A program made the position numbers and the translations under genes. Shown here piece after piece: positions 15,028-23,881 of a DNA stretch of 64,000 nt (its first letter is position 1; every line of letters starts with the position of its first letter). The notes beneath the pieces were generated by a model. The model ran no database searches, was not told where the DNA came from, and saw only the letters and a program-made list of their open reading frames with translations. Source of the stretch: Thiotrichaceae bacterium UBA4486 (GTDB taxonomy: Bacteria; Pseudomonadota; Gammaproteobacteria; Eutrophobiales; Eutrophobiaceae); contig DGNS01000013.1 of assembly GCA_002389045.1 (NCBI GenBank), positions 1 through 64,000 on the forward strand, in the 5' to 3' direction.

Positions 15028-15213
15028 TTACGCCTCCTTGTCGGACGGACTGTTGCCGGACTTGCCGCGGCAGGGGCATTCACCATCGGCGCCGGAAAAA
15101 TTGTTCAGACCGCCGCAACTTCCTTTCAGACAACCGCGTTTCAGAAAGATCCCCGCGGCCATGCCGGCCAGCGATAAGCCGATGATAATAAAACTGATGA
15201 TGAATATTTTCAT
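15028..15213 (-). CDS. nqrM: NQR maturation factor NqrM (DUF539)
   Basis: A 61-residue protein with one N-terminal membrane helix, then GIFLKRGCLKGSCGGLN and a C-terminal CPCRG. The Cys set and the KGSCGGL motif are the hallmark of NqrM. In Vibrio and Klebsiella work the family is needed to supply iron to the NqrD/NqrE subunits. It overlaps the end of apbE by 4 bp, placing it firmly in the nqr operon. Confidence 0.9.
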   Translation of the reverse strand: MKIFIISFIIIGLSLAGMAAGIFLKRGCLKGSCGGLNNFSGADGECPCRGKSGNSPSDKEA

Positions 15214-16253
15214 GGTCTGGTCTGCCGGATGATAAATTGCTCGAAATTGCCCGTGTAGTGCTCACTGAAACTGTCTTCATTCCGGGTAATGAAACAGGCC
15301 GGTGTCTGTAACTTCCCGGCAAGTTCGACCCCCGCCCGCGGTCCGAGTACAGTATACGCGGTTGCCAGCGCATCCGCTGTCATGGCCGATTCATGCAGGA
15401 CCGTTACCGAAGCCAGATCGTGCTGCACGGGTCTGCCGGTTCGCGGGTTTATCGTATGTGAATAATATTTGCCGTTCATTTCGAAAAAGTTGCGGTAATC
15501 GCCCGACGAGGCCATGGCCATGTCTCGCAGCTCAATGACCGTATGTACAGCACGGCGGTCAGTCAGTGGCTGTTCTATGCCGACACGCCAGCCACGTTCC
15601 GTGCCGGGACGGCCCCGTACCCTGATTTCACCACCTATTTCGATCATATAGTTGTTGTAATTACCTGACTCGAGATAAGCGGCCAGTTTATCCACCGCGA
15701 AGCCCTTGGCAATGGCGGACAGGTCAATATACAGGCCGGGATCCTTTTTCATGACTTTTCTACTCCCGGACAGATACGCAATTTTTTCATAACCGGTCAG
15801 CCGCAGTGTCTGCTCGATGGCCCCGCTGTCGGGAATCATATCCGCGGTATATTCGCCCGGGCCGAATCCCCACAGGTTTACCAACGGTCCCACGGTCACA
15901 TCGAATGCGCCGTTGCTGATCCGGCTGACACGGTGGGCTTCCTGCAGTACTGTCCACAGGTCTTCCGAGACCGGAACCCAGTCGCTGCCGCTGTTGCGAT
16001 TCAACAGGGACAATTCCGAATTCTCTATCCAGGTGGACATCACCCGGTTAATCCCGTCGAGGATCCCGTCTATCTCGCCTTGCAGTGACTCACGCTGTTT
16101 CGCAACCTGTGCCCCGGCTACCTTGATCGAATATTGCGTGCCCATGGTGGCACCGGAAATGGCCAGCATGTTGCTGTCCTCATTTCCGGGAGAACAGGCC
16201 TCGACAGTCAGCAGCACCAGCAGGAACAGGATTCGGCCGCGTCGCCTTAACAC
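15210..16253 (-). CDS. apbE: FAD:protein FMN transferase ApbE
   Basis: A 347-residue lipoprotein (MLRRRGRI, hydrophobic core, lipobox VEAC) of the periplasm. It transfers FMN from FAD onto Thr residues of NqrB, NqrC and RnfG/RnfD. Family motifs present are GATMGTQYSIK, STWIENSELSLLNR, VDLSAIAKGFAVDK (seen as IDLSAIAKGFAVDK), GGEIRVRG, YYSHTINPRTGRPV and the Mg-site AMTADALATA. It follows nqrF and overlaps nqrM by 4 bp. Because Rnf genes also occur in this window, it probably serves both complexes. Confidence 0.95.
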   Translation of the reverse strand: MLRRRGRILFLLVLLTVEACSPGNEDSNMLAISGATMGTQYSIKVAGAQVAKQRESLQGEIDGILDGINRVMSTWIENSELSLLNRNSGSDWVPVSEDLWTVLQEAHRVSRISNGAFDVTVGPLVNLWGFGPGEYTADMIPDSGAIEQTLRLTGYEKIAYLSGSRKVMKKDPGLYIDLSAIAKGFAVDKLAAYLESGNYNNYMIEIGGEIRVRGRPGTERGWRVGIEQPLTDRRAVHTVIELRDMAMASSGDYRNFFEMNGKYYSHTINPRTGRPVQHDLASVTVLHESAMTADALATAYTVLGPRAGVELAGKLQTPACFITRNEDSFSEHYTGNFEQFIIRQTRP

Positions 16254-16307
16254 GGGAACTGTCTGCTTGTCTGCACGGGTAAATGGCGATGTTGACAGCT
16301 CACGTCG

Positions 16308-17534
16308 TCAACCGCCGAAATCATCCAGTAATATGTTGTCTTCCTCGACACCGAGGTCCTCCAGCATGCCGATGACTGCGGCGTTCATCATTGGCGGTCC
16401 GCACATATAGTATTCACAGTCCTCGGGCGCCGGATGGTCCTTGAGGTAGTTTTCATACAGCACCTCGTGTATGAAGCCGGTATAACCCTGCCAGTGGTCT
16501 TCCGGTTTCGGATCCGACAGCGCCACATGCCAGCTGAAATTTTCATAATCTTTTTCCAGCCGGTCGAAATCCTCGACATAAAACATCTCGCGTTTGCTCC
16601 TGGCGCCGTACCAGAAAGTGATCCTGCGTTTGCTGTGCAAACGTTTGAGTTGATCGAAGATGTGCGAACGCATCGGTGCCATACCGGCGCCGCCGCCGAT
16701 GAAGACCATTTCGGCATCGGTCTCTTTGGCAAAAAAATCACCGAAAGGCCCGGAGATGGTGACCTTGTCACCGGGTTTGAGGCCGAATATATAGGATGAC
16801 ATTTGCCCCGGTGGAATGTCATCATCGGCGCCGGGCGGCGGGCTGGCGATACGCACGTTGAGCATGATAATGCCTTTTTCGTCCGGATAATTGGCCATCG
16901 AGTAGGCGCGCATGACCGGCTCTTTTACCACCGAGGTATAACGCCAGAGGTTATAGTGATCCCAGTCCTCGCGAAAACGCTCGTCAATATCGAAATCCCT
17001 GTAGCTCAGGGTGTAGGGTGGGCATTCGATCTGGATGTAACCGCCGGCGCGAAAATCGACGTTTTCACCTTCCGGCAGCTCCAGCACCAGTTCCTTGATG
17101 AAGGTGGCGACATTGTGGTTGGAACGCACGCTGCATTCCCATTTCCTGACCCCGAAGACTTCCTCGGGCACCTTGATCTTCATGTCCTGCTTGACGGTGA
17201 GCTGGCAGGACAGGCGTTCACCGCGGCGTGCCTCGCGCTTGTTGATATGGGATTCTTCCGTGGGCAGGATGGCGCCGCCGCCTTCCAGCACCCGCACCCG
17301 GCATTGACCGCAGGTGCCGCCGCCACCGCAGGCGGAGGAGACGAATAAATCAGCCTCGGCCAGGGCGCCCAGCAGTTTGGCTCCCACCGGTGTCTCGATG
17401 GCGCGCTCGCCGTTGATCAACACCTGCACATTGCCCGAGGCCACCAGTTTCGACTTGGCATAGAGGATCACGAACACCAGTGCCAGGACAATAAGGGTGA
17501 AAAGTACGACGCCGAGTGTAATTTCAAGTGCCAT
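16308..17534 (-). CDS. nqrF: Na+-NQR subunit F
   Basis: This is the NADH-oxidising entry subunit of Na+-translocating NADH:quinone reductase. The 408-residue product has an N-terminal membrane helix (about 6-27) and a 2Fe-2S ferredoxin domain with Cys69, Cys75 and Cys78 in ACGGGGTCGQC plus a fourth Cys near 111. An FAD-binding barrel with RAYSMANYP follows, then the NADH domain with FIGGGAGMAPMRSHIFDQL and the C-terminal YYMCGPPMM. Length and motifs match Vibrio NqrF. It is separated from nqrE by 103 bp, the largest gap in the operon. Confidence 0.97.
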   Translation of the reverse strand: MALEITLGVVLFTLIVLALVFVILYAKSKLVASGNVQVLINGERAIETPVGAKLLGALAEADLFVSSACGGGGTCGQCRVRVLEGGGAILPTEESHINKREARRGERLSCQLTVKQDMKIKVPEEVFGVRKWECSVRSNHNVATFIKELVLELPEGENVDFRAGGYIQIECPPYTLSYRDFDIDERFREDWDHYNLWRYTSVVKEPVMRAYSMANYPDEKGIIMLNVRIASPPPGADDDIPPGQMSSYIFGLKPGDKVTISGPFGDFFAKETDAEMVFIGGGAGMAPMRSHIFDQLKRLHSKRRITFWYGARSKREMFYVEDFDRLEKDYENFSWHVALSDPKPEDHWQGYTGFIHEVLYENYLKDHPAPEDCEYYMCGPPMMNAAVIGMLEDLGVEEDNILLDDFGG

Positions 17535-17637
17535 TACTCAAACATATGCTCTTTTGGTTAAACATGAGTGTCATGTATTTTCATGCGACGGTCTGCTCGT
17601 TTATTCATGTCAATGTTACCCGCACCGGTATCCGCGC

Positions 17638-18246
17638 CTACAACTGGATTCCCGAAAACGCCATGAAGCCCAGCGACATCAACCCGGCGGTAATAAAGGT
17701 GATACCGAGACCCTGCAATCCGTCGGGCACATCGCTGTACTTGAGTTTTTCGCGAATGCCGGCCAGCGCGGTAATCGCCAGCGCCCAGCCGACACCGCTG
17801 CCGAGGCCGTAGGTAACGCTTTCCATGAAATTGTAATCACGCTCGGCCATGAACAAGGTGCCGCCGAGGATGGCGCAATTGACCGTTATCAGTGGCAGGA
17901 AAATGCCGAGGGCGTTATAGAGCGCGGGAAAATAACGGTCCAGTACCATTTCCAGTATTTGCACAATAGCGGCGATGACGCCGATGTAGGAAATCAGTCC
18001 GAGAAAACCCAGATCCACATCCGGCAACCCGGCCCAGGCCAGCGCCCCTTCCCGGAGAATGAACTGGTAGATCAGGTTGTTGGCGGGCACGGTGATGGCC
18101 TGAACCACGATCACCGCGGCGCCCAGACCGATAGCCGTGGAGATCTTTTTGGATACTGCAAGGAACGTGCACATGCCCAGGAAGTAGGCGAGGGCGAGAT
18201 TCTCGGTAAAGATCGAGGCGACGAAAATGCTGGACAGGTGTTCCAT
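17638..18246 (-). CDS. nqrE: Na+-NQR subunit E
   Basis: A 202-residue, six-helix membrane subunit, homologous to RnfA. It has the conserved ENLALAYFLGMCTFLAVSKK and VNCAILGGTLFMAERDY motifs; the two Cys in these are the family positions that help bind the intramembrane iron centre with NqrD. It abuts nqrD (adjacent stop/start) and lies upstream of nqrF. The start is ATG 18246, beginning MEHLSSIFVASIF. Confidence 0.97.
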   Translation of the reverse strand: MEHLSSIFVASIFTENLALAYFLGMCTFLAVSKKISTAIGLGAAVIVVQAITVPANNLIYQFILREGALAWAGLPDVDLGFLGLISYIGVIAAIVQILEMVLDRYFPALYNALGIFLPLITVNCAILGGTLFMAERDYNFMESVTYGLGSGVGWALAITALAGIREKLKYSDVPDGLQGLGITFITAGLMSLGFMAFSGIQL

Positions 18247-18909
18247 TTACATGCCCCCGGAGCGATGAACCTGGTGGATCTGGTACTCGGCTTTTTCCAC
18301 CTGGGCGGTCTTCCAGGTGCGCAGCGCCCAGATAAACAGCCCGATGATGAAGAAAGCACTCGGTGGCAGCAGCATCATACCGTTGGGCACGTACCAGCCG
18401 CCGTTGGCGGCCAGCGGCAATATTTCATAGCCCAGTAATGATCCGGAACCGATGAGTTCGCGTACCGTGCCGACCACGATCAGGATCAGGCTGTAGCCGA
18501 GCCCGTTGCCGATACCGTCGAGAAAGCTGAGCCCGGCCGGGTTTTTCATGGCGTAGGCCTCGGCGCGCCCGAGCACGATGCAGTTGGTAATGATCAACCC
18601 GACGAATACCGACAGTTCCTTGCTCATCCGGTAAGCATAGGCCTGCAGGATCTGGTCGACCACGATCACCAGCGAGGCGATGATGGTCATCTGCACGATG
18701 ATGCGGATGTTGGTCGGAATATGATGACGGATCATGCTGATCGAGGCATTCGAGCAGGCGGTCACCGCGGTCAGTGCAGCGCACATGATCAGCGCGGTCG
18801 AGAGTTTTGTCGTGACTGCCAGCGCCGAACACACACCCAGCACCTGCAGGGCGATGGGATTGTTGTCAAACAGGGGATCGAGAAGGACTTTTTTCGCTTC
18901 GCTTGCCAT
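18247..18909 (-). CDS. nqrD: Na+-NQR subunit D
   Basis: A 220-residue membrane subunit, homologous to RnfE. The conserved Cys motifs are GVCSALAVTTKLSTAL near residue 26 and ITNCIVLGRAEAYAMKN near 110. With NqrE it holds an iron centre in the membrane and forms part of the electron and sodium path. It overlaps nqrC by 1 bp. Because rnfE is absent from the rnf locus in this window, this is the only RnfE-family protein visible here. Confidence 0.97.
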   Translation of the reverse strand: MASEAKKVLLDPLFDNNPIALQVLGVCSALAVTTKLSTALIMCAALTAVTACSNASISMIRHHIPTNIRIIVQMTIIASLVIVVDQILQAYAYRMSKELSVFVGLIITNCIVLGRAEAYAMKNPAGLSFLDGIGNGLGYSLILIVVGTVRELIGSGSLLGYEILPLAANGGWYVPNGMMLLPPSAFFIIGLFIWALRTWKTAQVEKAEYQIHQVHRSGGM

Positions 18910-19712
18910 CAGGTCGTATCTCCAGCCATTTTTTTCAGGAACGGGCCAAAGCCGTTTTCGCCGAGCCAGTATTGCACCAGGTTGCTGACGCCCTTGCTGG
19001 TCAGCGTGGCGCCGGCCAGGCCGTCAATTTTGTGTTCCACCCCGGCACTGCCGGGATCGACCTGGCCGCGCACGACTTCCAGTCTGACCGTTTCATGGTC
19101 ATCGCCGTAGATTTTTTTGCCCCGCCAGAGACTGCGCCACCGCGGATTGTCCACCTCACCACCAAGGCCAGGGGTTTCGCCATGTTCGTAGAATTTCAGG
19201 CTGTACACCGTGTTGCCGTCGGGTTGGAGGGCGAGAAAACCGTACAGCGTCGACCACAGGCCGTAACCGTGTACCGGTAGAATGATCAGGCGTGTGTTGC
19301 CGTTATCCTTGACGAAATACACGGTGGCGTAATCGGCGCGGCGCTTGATGTCGGCAATGTCTGCATCGGCGGGCACCGGCCGGCTCCGGTCCGGATCCCG
19401 TGAAGCCTTGCGCTGTTCATAGGTCAGGGGATCGACCGCTTCGGTAATTTCACCCGTGGTCAGATCCACGACCCGCGGTTCGATGTTGGCAAAGGCCTCG
19501 TTGATATCCACTCCCGGTTCCAGCAGTCCGGCTACGTCGAGGATATTGCGGCGAATGTCATCGGCCCGGTTTTTCTGCTGCAGGGGTTTCAGGCCCACCG
19601 CTGCCGTCGATACCACGATGGAACAAACCAGACAAAGCGCAAGGGCGACGAACAGCGTTTTTTCCGTACTGTCGTTTTTCATTTGCAGGATTTTCTTCAG
19701 CATGCCGTTCAT
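18909..19712 (-). CDS. nqrC: Na+-NQR subunit C
   Basis: A 267-residue subunit with one N-terminal membrane helix (about 20-40) and a periplasmic FMN domain. The covalent flavin motif is present as DGLAGATLTSKGV; the usual Ser before GAT is Ala here, but the FMN-bearing Thr is kept. TPGLGGEVDNPRW, also conserved in RnfG, precedes it. ATG 19712 overlaps the end of nqrB by 4 bp; in-frame ATGs at 19703 and 19682 are alternatives nearer the helix. Confidence 0.95.
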   Translation of the reverse strand: MNGMLKKILQMKNDSTEKTLFVALALCLVCSIVVSTAAVGLKPLQQKNRADDIRRNILDVAGLLEPGVDINEAFANIEPRVVDLTTGEITEAVDPLTYEQRKASRDPDRSRPVPADADIADIKRRADYATVYFVKDNGNTRLIILPVHGYGLWSTLYGFLALQPDGNTVYSLKFYEHGETPGLGGEVDNPRWRSLWRGKKIYGDDHETVRLEVVRGQVDPGSAGVEHKIDGLAGATLTSKGVSNLVQYWLGENGFGPFLKKMAGDTT

Positions 19713-20929
19713 CCCGCCCGGGCGTAACCGCGTTTGCGCCGGGCAATATCCACCTGCACGACGAAGTAATCGATCAGGGGCGCGAAAATATTGGCGAACA
19801 GGATGGCCAGCATGATGCCCTCCGGGAAGGCCGGGTTGACCACCCGGATGAGCACTGTCATCACGCCGATCAGTCCACCGAAGATCCAGCGGCCCATGTT
19901 GGTCATGGCGGCCGATACCGGGTCCGTGGCCATGTAGACCATGCCGAAGGCAAAGCCGCCCAGTGACAGGTGCCAGTACCAGGGCATGCCGAACATGGGA
20001 TTGGTATCACTGCCGACCAGGTTGAAAAACGAAGACATGAAAAACATGCCGAGAAAAACGCCGAAAATGATGCGGAACGAAGCGATGCGGGTATAAATCA
20101 GGAACACCGCGCCGAACAGGCAGGCCAGTGTCGAGGTTGAACCGATGGAACCCTGGATGCTGCCGAGGAACGACTGCATCAGGGTGACGCCGCTGCCGGT
20201 GATGGCCTCGACGCCGCCCAGGGCCGCCAGTCCCAGCGGCGTGGCGCCGCTGAAGCCGTCCACCGCCGTCCATACCGCATCACCGGACATTTCCGCCGGG
20301 TAGGCAAAAAACAGGAACGCGCGCCCGGTCAACGCCGGGTTGAGGAAATTCTTGCCGGTGCCGCCGAAGACCTCCTTGCCGATCACCACGCCGAAGGAAA
20401 TGCCCAGGGCCACCATCCACAGCGGGATATCCGGTGGCAATGTCAGGGTGAAAAGCATCGAGGTGACCAGGAATCCCTCGTTGACCTCGTGATTACGCAC
20501 GGCGGCGAACAGCACTTCCCAGAGGCCGCCGACGACGATGGTAACGATGTACAGTGGCAGAAAATACAGCAGGCCGTGCACGCAGTTGGCGTAAAGGCTT
20601 TGCGGGTCATGGCCGACGTTCAGACCATCGAGGATCCAGCCACGCCAGCCGGGGACGCTGTCAATGTCCAGCGCGGCCATGGCCATGTTGGCCTGGTAGC
20701 CGGTATTCCACAGCGCCATGAAGATACAGGGCAGGGTGGCCACCACGACATAACTCATGACGCGTTTCAGGTCGATGGCATCGCGCACATGCGGTGCGTT
20801 GCGGGTGACGTCGGCCGGTGTGTACAGGAACGTATCCACCATTTCATAGAGTGCGTAGAACTTCTCGTAGGGACCACCCCTGGCGAAGTAGGGATGGATG
20901 CGATCAAGGCATTTTCTGATGTGGCTCAC
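19709..20929 (-). CDS. nqrB: Na+-NQR subunit B
   Basis: A 406-residue membrane subunit, homologous to RnfD, with about ten helices. The covalent FMN site is in FSGATPLGLAAL near residue 225-235, and riboflavin/quinone-proximal motifs such as GKEVFGGTGKNFLNPALTGR are intact. It is the main candidate for sodium and quinone handling. It starts 2 bp after nqrA and overlaps nqrC by 4 bp. Confidence 0.97.
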   Translation of the reverse strand: MSHIRKCLDRIHPYFARGGPYEKFYALYEMVDTFLYTPADVTRNAPHVRDAIDLKRVMSYVVVATLPCIFMALWNTGYQANMAMAALDIDSVPGWRGWILDGLNVGHDPQSLYANCVHGLLYFLPLYIVTIVVGGLWEVLFAAVRNHEVNEGFLVTSMLFTLTLPPDIPLWMVALGISFGVVIGKEVFGGTGKNFLNPALTGRAFLFFAYPAEMSGDAVWTAVDGFSGATPLGLAALGGVEAITGSGVTLMQSFLGSIQGSIGSTSTLACLFGAVFLIYTRIASFRIIFGVFLGMFFMSSFFNLVGSDTNPMFGMPWYWHLSLGGFAFGMVYMATDPVSAAMTNMGRWIFGGLIGVMTVLIRVVNPAFPEGIMLAILFANIFAPLIDYFVVQVDIARRKRGYARAG

Positions 20930-20931
20930 TT

Positions 20932-22287
20932 TCAGCCTTCCTTTTCGATTTGTTCAAGATTGGCGCGCAGCACCGGGCCGTAGTCGTATTTGCCCGGGCA
21001 GACGTAGGAACACAGGGCGAGATCCTCCTCGTCCAGTTCCAGGCAGCCGAGTGCCTGCGCGGAATCGGTATCGCGCACCAGCAGCGCACGCAGTAACTGG
21101 GTAGGCAGCATGCGCAGGGGCATGACATCTTCGTAGACGCCGATCGGCACCATGGCCCGCGGGCTGCCGTTTTGCGTGGTGGTGATGTCGTATTCCTGCG
21201 GGTGAATGACGCTGGAAACAAACGCGTTGGTGGCCGAGAACTTGTGTCTGCCCGGCATGATCCAGCCCAGCAGTTCACGTGTGCGTCCCTCGGCAAGTAC
21301 CGTGATCTGGTTGTGGTAACGGCCGAGGAAGCCGGCCCAGTCATGGGCGTGATGACCGTTGAACACCGACCCCGAGATGACGCGGCTTTGCACGTGAATG
21401 ACTTCGTTGGCGACCATGGCCTCGATGTTGGCGCCGAGTCGCGTGCGTACCAGCCGTGGCTGCGGCACCACCGGACCCGCCAGCGAGACGATGCGCTCGA
21501 TCCAGAGTTTGCCGGTCGTGAACAGCTTGCCGATGGCGATGACATCCTGGTAACCGATCGTCCAGACGGTTTTTGACAGACTGACCGGGTCGACAAAATG
21601 AATGTGCGTGCCCGGCAATCCCGCCGGATGGGGACCGGAGAATTCGACTACCCGCAGTTGCTCGCCGTCCGTTGTCTTGATGCGGGCGTTAGCAGCCTTG
21701 CATACATAAACCTTGCCTTCGGTCAGCCGGGAGAGCACGTTGAGGCCGTCCCTGAACGCTTCTTCGCGTTCGCCGATGATCAGGGCCGGGTCCGGCGCCA
21801 GCGGATTGGTATCCATGGCGTTGACGAAGATGGAATGCGGCGTGCCGGCGATGTTCGGGATTTTACTGTAGGGGCGCGTGCGTAATGCAGTCCAGCTGCC
21901 GGATTTCACCAGGTTATCGCGAACGGTATCGGCCTCGAGTTCGGCAAGGTCCTCACTGGCGTAGCGGGGGAAGATTTCATCCGCTTCCGATCCGGGTTCG
22001 TCCAGTTTGATGACTACGGAACGCAGGGCCCGCCGCGCGCCACGGTTGATGGCCTCGACAATGCCGGCGCCCGGTGATGTGAACAGCACACCGGGATTTT
22101 TCTTGTCCTCGAACAACGGCTGGCCGCGCTTGACGCGTTCGCCCTCGGTCACCAGCATGGTCGGTTTCAGGCCCGTGTACTCATTGCCCAGAAGTGCCAC
22201 GTTGGCGACCTTGTGACCGGGATGAATCGATGGCTCAGGCTCGCCGGGAACGGGCAACGAGATGCCTTTTTTTATGGTGAATTGCAT
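20932..22287 (-). CDS. nqrA: Na+-NQR subunit A
   Basis: A 451-residue cytoplasmic-side subunit, related to RnfC but without its ferredoxin domains. It opens MQFTIKKGISLPVPGEPEPS and holds the family segments NEYTGLKPTMLVTEGERVKRGQP (seen as GLKPTMLVTEGERVKRGQP) and RLGANIEAMVANEV. It begins the nine-gene nqrABCDEF-apbE-nqrM-CBS unit. The divergent azoreductase-like frame could begin only 11 bp away, so the operon promoter probably lies inside 22288-22454. Confidence 0.97.
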   Translation of the reverse strand: MQFTIKKGISLPVPGEPEPSIHPGHKVANVALLGNEYTGLKPTMLVTEGERVKRGQPLFEDKKNPGVLFTSPGAGIVEAINRGARRALRSVVIKLDEPGSEADEIFPRYASEDLAELEADTVRDNLVKSGSWTALRTRPYSKIPNIAGTPHSIFVNAMDTNPLAPDPALIIGEREEAFRDGLNVLSRLTEGKVYVCKAANARIKTTDGEQLRVVEFSGPHPAGLPGTHIHFVDPVSLSKTVWTIGYQDVIAIGKLFTTGKLWIERIVSLAGPVVPQPRLVRTRLGANIEAMVANEVIHVQSRVISGSVFNGHHAHDWAGFLGRYHNQITVLAEGRTRELLGWIMPGRHKFSATNAFVSSVIHPQEYDITTTQNGSPRAMVPIGVYEDVMPLRMLPTQLLRALLVRDTDSAQALGCLELDEEDLALCSYVCPGKYDYGPVLRANLEQIEKEG

Positions 22288-22298
22288 TACAGACTGCG

Positions 22299-23057
22299 GT
22301 GTTGGACACCAGGCCCCTGATGTTGGTGTTATTGGCAGATGACAATCATCCTCAAGGCCCTCATTATATTCAAATTGTTGCAGGCGATGAAGGAAAGATA
22401 CTCCCGGTCAACAATCTCATATCCCGGCTTGCTGTAAACACACAGGAAAACACTATCGATATTCTCACTGTCAATTCGGATCCACTGCCCCTGGCGCAAG
22501 CCTCGGACCGGCAGTTACTGCAGGCTTTTGAACGGGCCCTGCCACAACCGCCGCTATCGCTGGATCTCTATGCCGACCCGCCTCCATATTACGATGAGCA
22601 GGTGTATCGGGTGCTCTGGCAACCACAGGCGGCCGCCGCCGAGAACCCCGGCGCCACTACCGAATACATGCGCCGGCATTGTGACTTCCTGCGCCAGGCC
22701 GGGATGCTGGTGATTGCCGCGCCGGTCTGGAATCATTCGGTCCCGGCGGCACTCAAGGCCTGGATCGACCTCGTGATCGCGCCGGGTCATACCTATCGTT
22801 TCGGTCCCGGGGGCATCGAGCCCCTGCACGCGATTGAACGATTGTTGCTGTTGATTTCATCGGGCGGGCGGCGTTCCAGGGTCAATCGTGATGATCACTT
22901 CCTTGCCGTCCTCAAGGCGCCGTTTCAATACATCGGTATCAATCACATCGATGTGATCTGGGCCGATGGCCAGGAGCCTGCCCTGTTCGCCGATCATGGT
23001 GAACGTCTTGCCAATGCCGTCAGGGAGGTGAGCGAATACGTCAGGACGCTTTTATAA
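22299..23057 (+). CDS. FMN-dependent azoreductase-like flavodoxin-fold protein
   Basis: An AzoR-family NAD(P)H:FMN oxidoreductase of the flavodoxin fold. It has the flavin-site motif PVWNHSVPAALKAWIDLVI and, later, LLISSGGRR. Similarity to AzoR begins at IDILTVNSDPLPLAQASDRQ, about 54 codons into the open frame. GTG 22299 and ATG 22320 are the only usual starts upstream, yet they place a 50-residue unrelated extension in what should be the nqr promoter region. AGGA sits 7 nt ahead of an ATC codon at 22455, so a rare start there is possible. Electron acceptor unknown. Confidence 0.72.
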   Translation: MLDTRPLMLVLLADDNHPQGPHYIQIVAGDEGKILPVNNLISRLAVNTQENTIDILTVNSDPLPLAQASDRQLLQAFERALPQPPLSLDLYADPPPYYDEQVYRVLWQPQAAAAENPGATTEYMRRHCDFLRQAGMLVIAAPVWNHSVPAALKAWIDLVIAPGHTYRFGPGGIEPLHAIERLLLLISSGGRRSRVNRDDHFLAVLKAPFQYIGINHIDVIWADGQEPALFADHGERLANAVREVSEYVRTLL

Positions 23058-23086
23058 CAGCGTCTGCGCGAACGCCCGGTGACGCG

Positions 23087-23752
23087 TCAATCTTTGATAA
23101 CGATCCGGTTCGCCAGTTGCGGATTATCAATATAGGGATTACGGTTGCCCTGGATGGACTCAATGATGTTGTTGCGGTTTTTTTCCTGCCGGCTGGGCGG
23201 GTCCCCGGTGTTCCATTGTTGCATCAGCTCCAGTGTCTGCCGGTCGAGCTCAATACCGTAACGGTGGTGCATATAAAACAGGGCCCGTGCAATATTACCG
23301 CGGGCAATGGGGCGGGGTTCGATGACACCGAACCTGCGTTCGAAGTCACAATTCTCAAAGCGCCATTCCTCACCCTCGATTTCGCCAAAGCGGGAATCGA
23401 GGTTGGTGCTCGAGATCTCCCACCAGACGGGATAGAGATTGTGCAGATCGGCTTCCATGGCAATGAAATCGGGGTTGCCGGAATCGCGGCATTGCTGGCG
23501 ACTGCTGCATTGATGTTGTTCAATCATCCGCTTCATGGGATAGATGTGATCAATGCGTACATGGCCGCCGGTGGCCGTACGCCCGGCGCTGTCGAAGCGA
23601 AAACCGCAGTACAGGGACCAGCCCCCCTGTGAGTAAAGTTTCTGCCAGAAGATACGGTTGACGACATCGTCATAACTGTTTTGTTCGGCGAGCAGGGAAC
23701 CCGGCAGGCAGAGCAACAATCCCAGTAACCAGGCTGATCTGAATTGACCCAT
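23087..23752 (-). CDS. endA: Endonuclease I family periplasmic nuclease
   Basis: A 221-residue secreted nuclease of the EndA/Vvn family. It begins MGQFRSAW with a signal peptide ending near LLAEQ. The beta-beta-alpha-metal catalytic region includes RIDHIYPMKRM, followed by MEADLHNLYPVW and the later IARGNIARALFYMHHRYG. Cys residues suited to periplasmic disulfides are present (CGF, CSS, QQC, ENC). The DHIYP context differs slightly from the usual EHVVP. An upstream ATG at 23782 exists, but 23752 places the signal peptide at the N-terminus. Confidence 0.88.
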   Translation of the reverse strand: MGQFRSAWLLGLLLCLPGSLLAEQNSYDDVVNRIFWQKLYSQGGWSLYCGFRFDSAGRTATGGHVRIDHIYPMKRMIEQHQCSSRQQCRDSGNPDFIAMEADLHNLYPVWWEISSTNLDSRFGEIEGEEWRFENCDFERRFGVIEPRPIARGNIARALFYMHHRYGIELDRQTLELMQQWNTGDPPSRQEKNRNNIIESIQGNRNPYIDNPQLANRIVIKD

Positions 23753-23881
23753 GAAGAAATGAATTATTTTTATTTGATACACGCCGGGGAATTATTAGAT
23801 GTACGCAGTCCGCTGCTGCAACGACCAGCGGCATAGCTTATAGTCAGTTGACCCGGGCAACAAGCCCGTTACTCCCGAACC

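Noticed and set aside
17497..18438. A long plus-strand open frame over nqrE/nqrD
   Set aside because: It runs antisense to genes with strong family matches. Its product is Gly/Asp/His-rich with no domain, an artefact of GC-biased codons.
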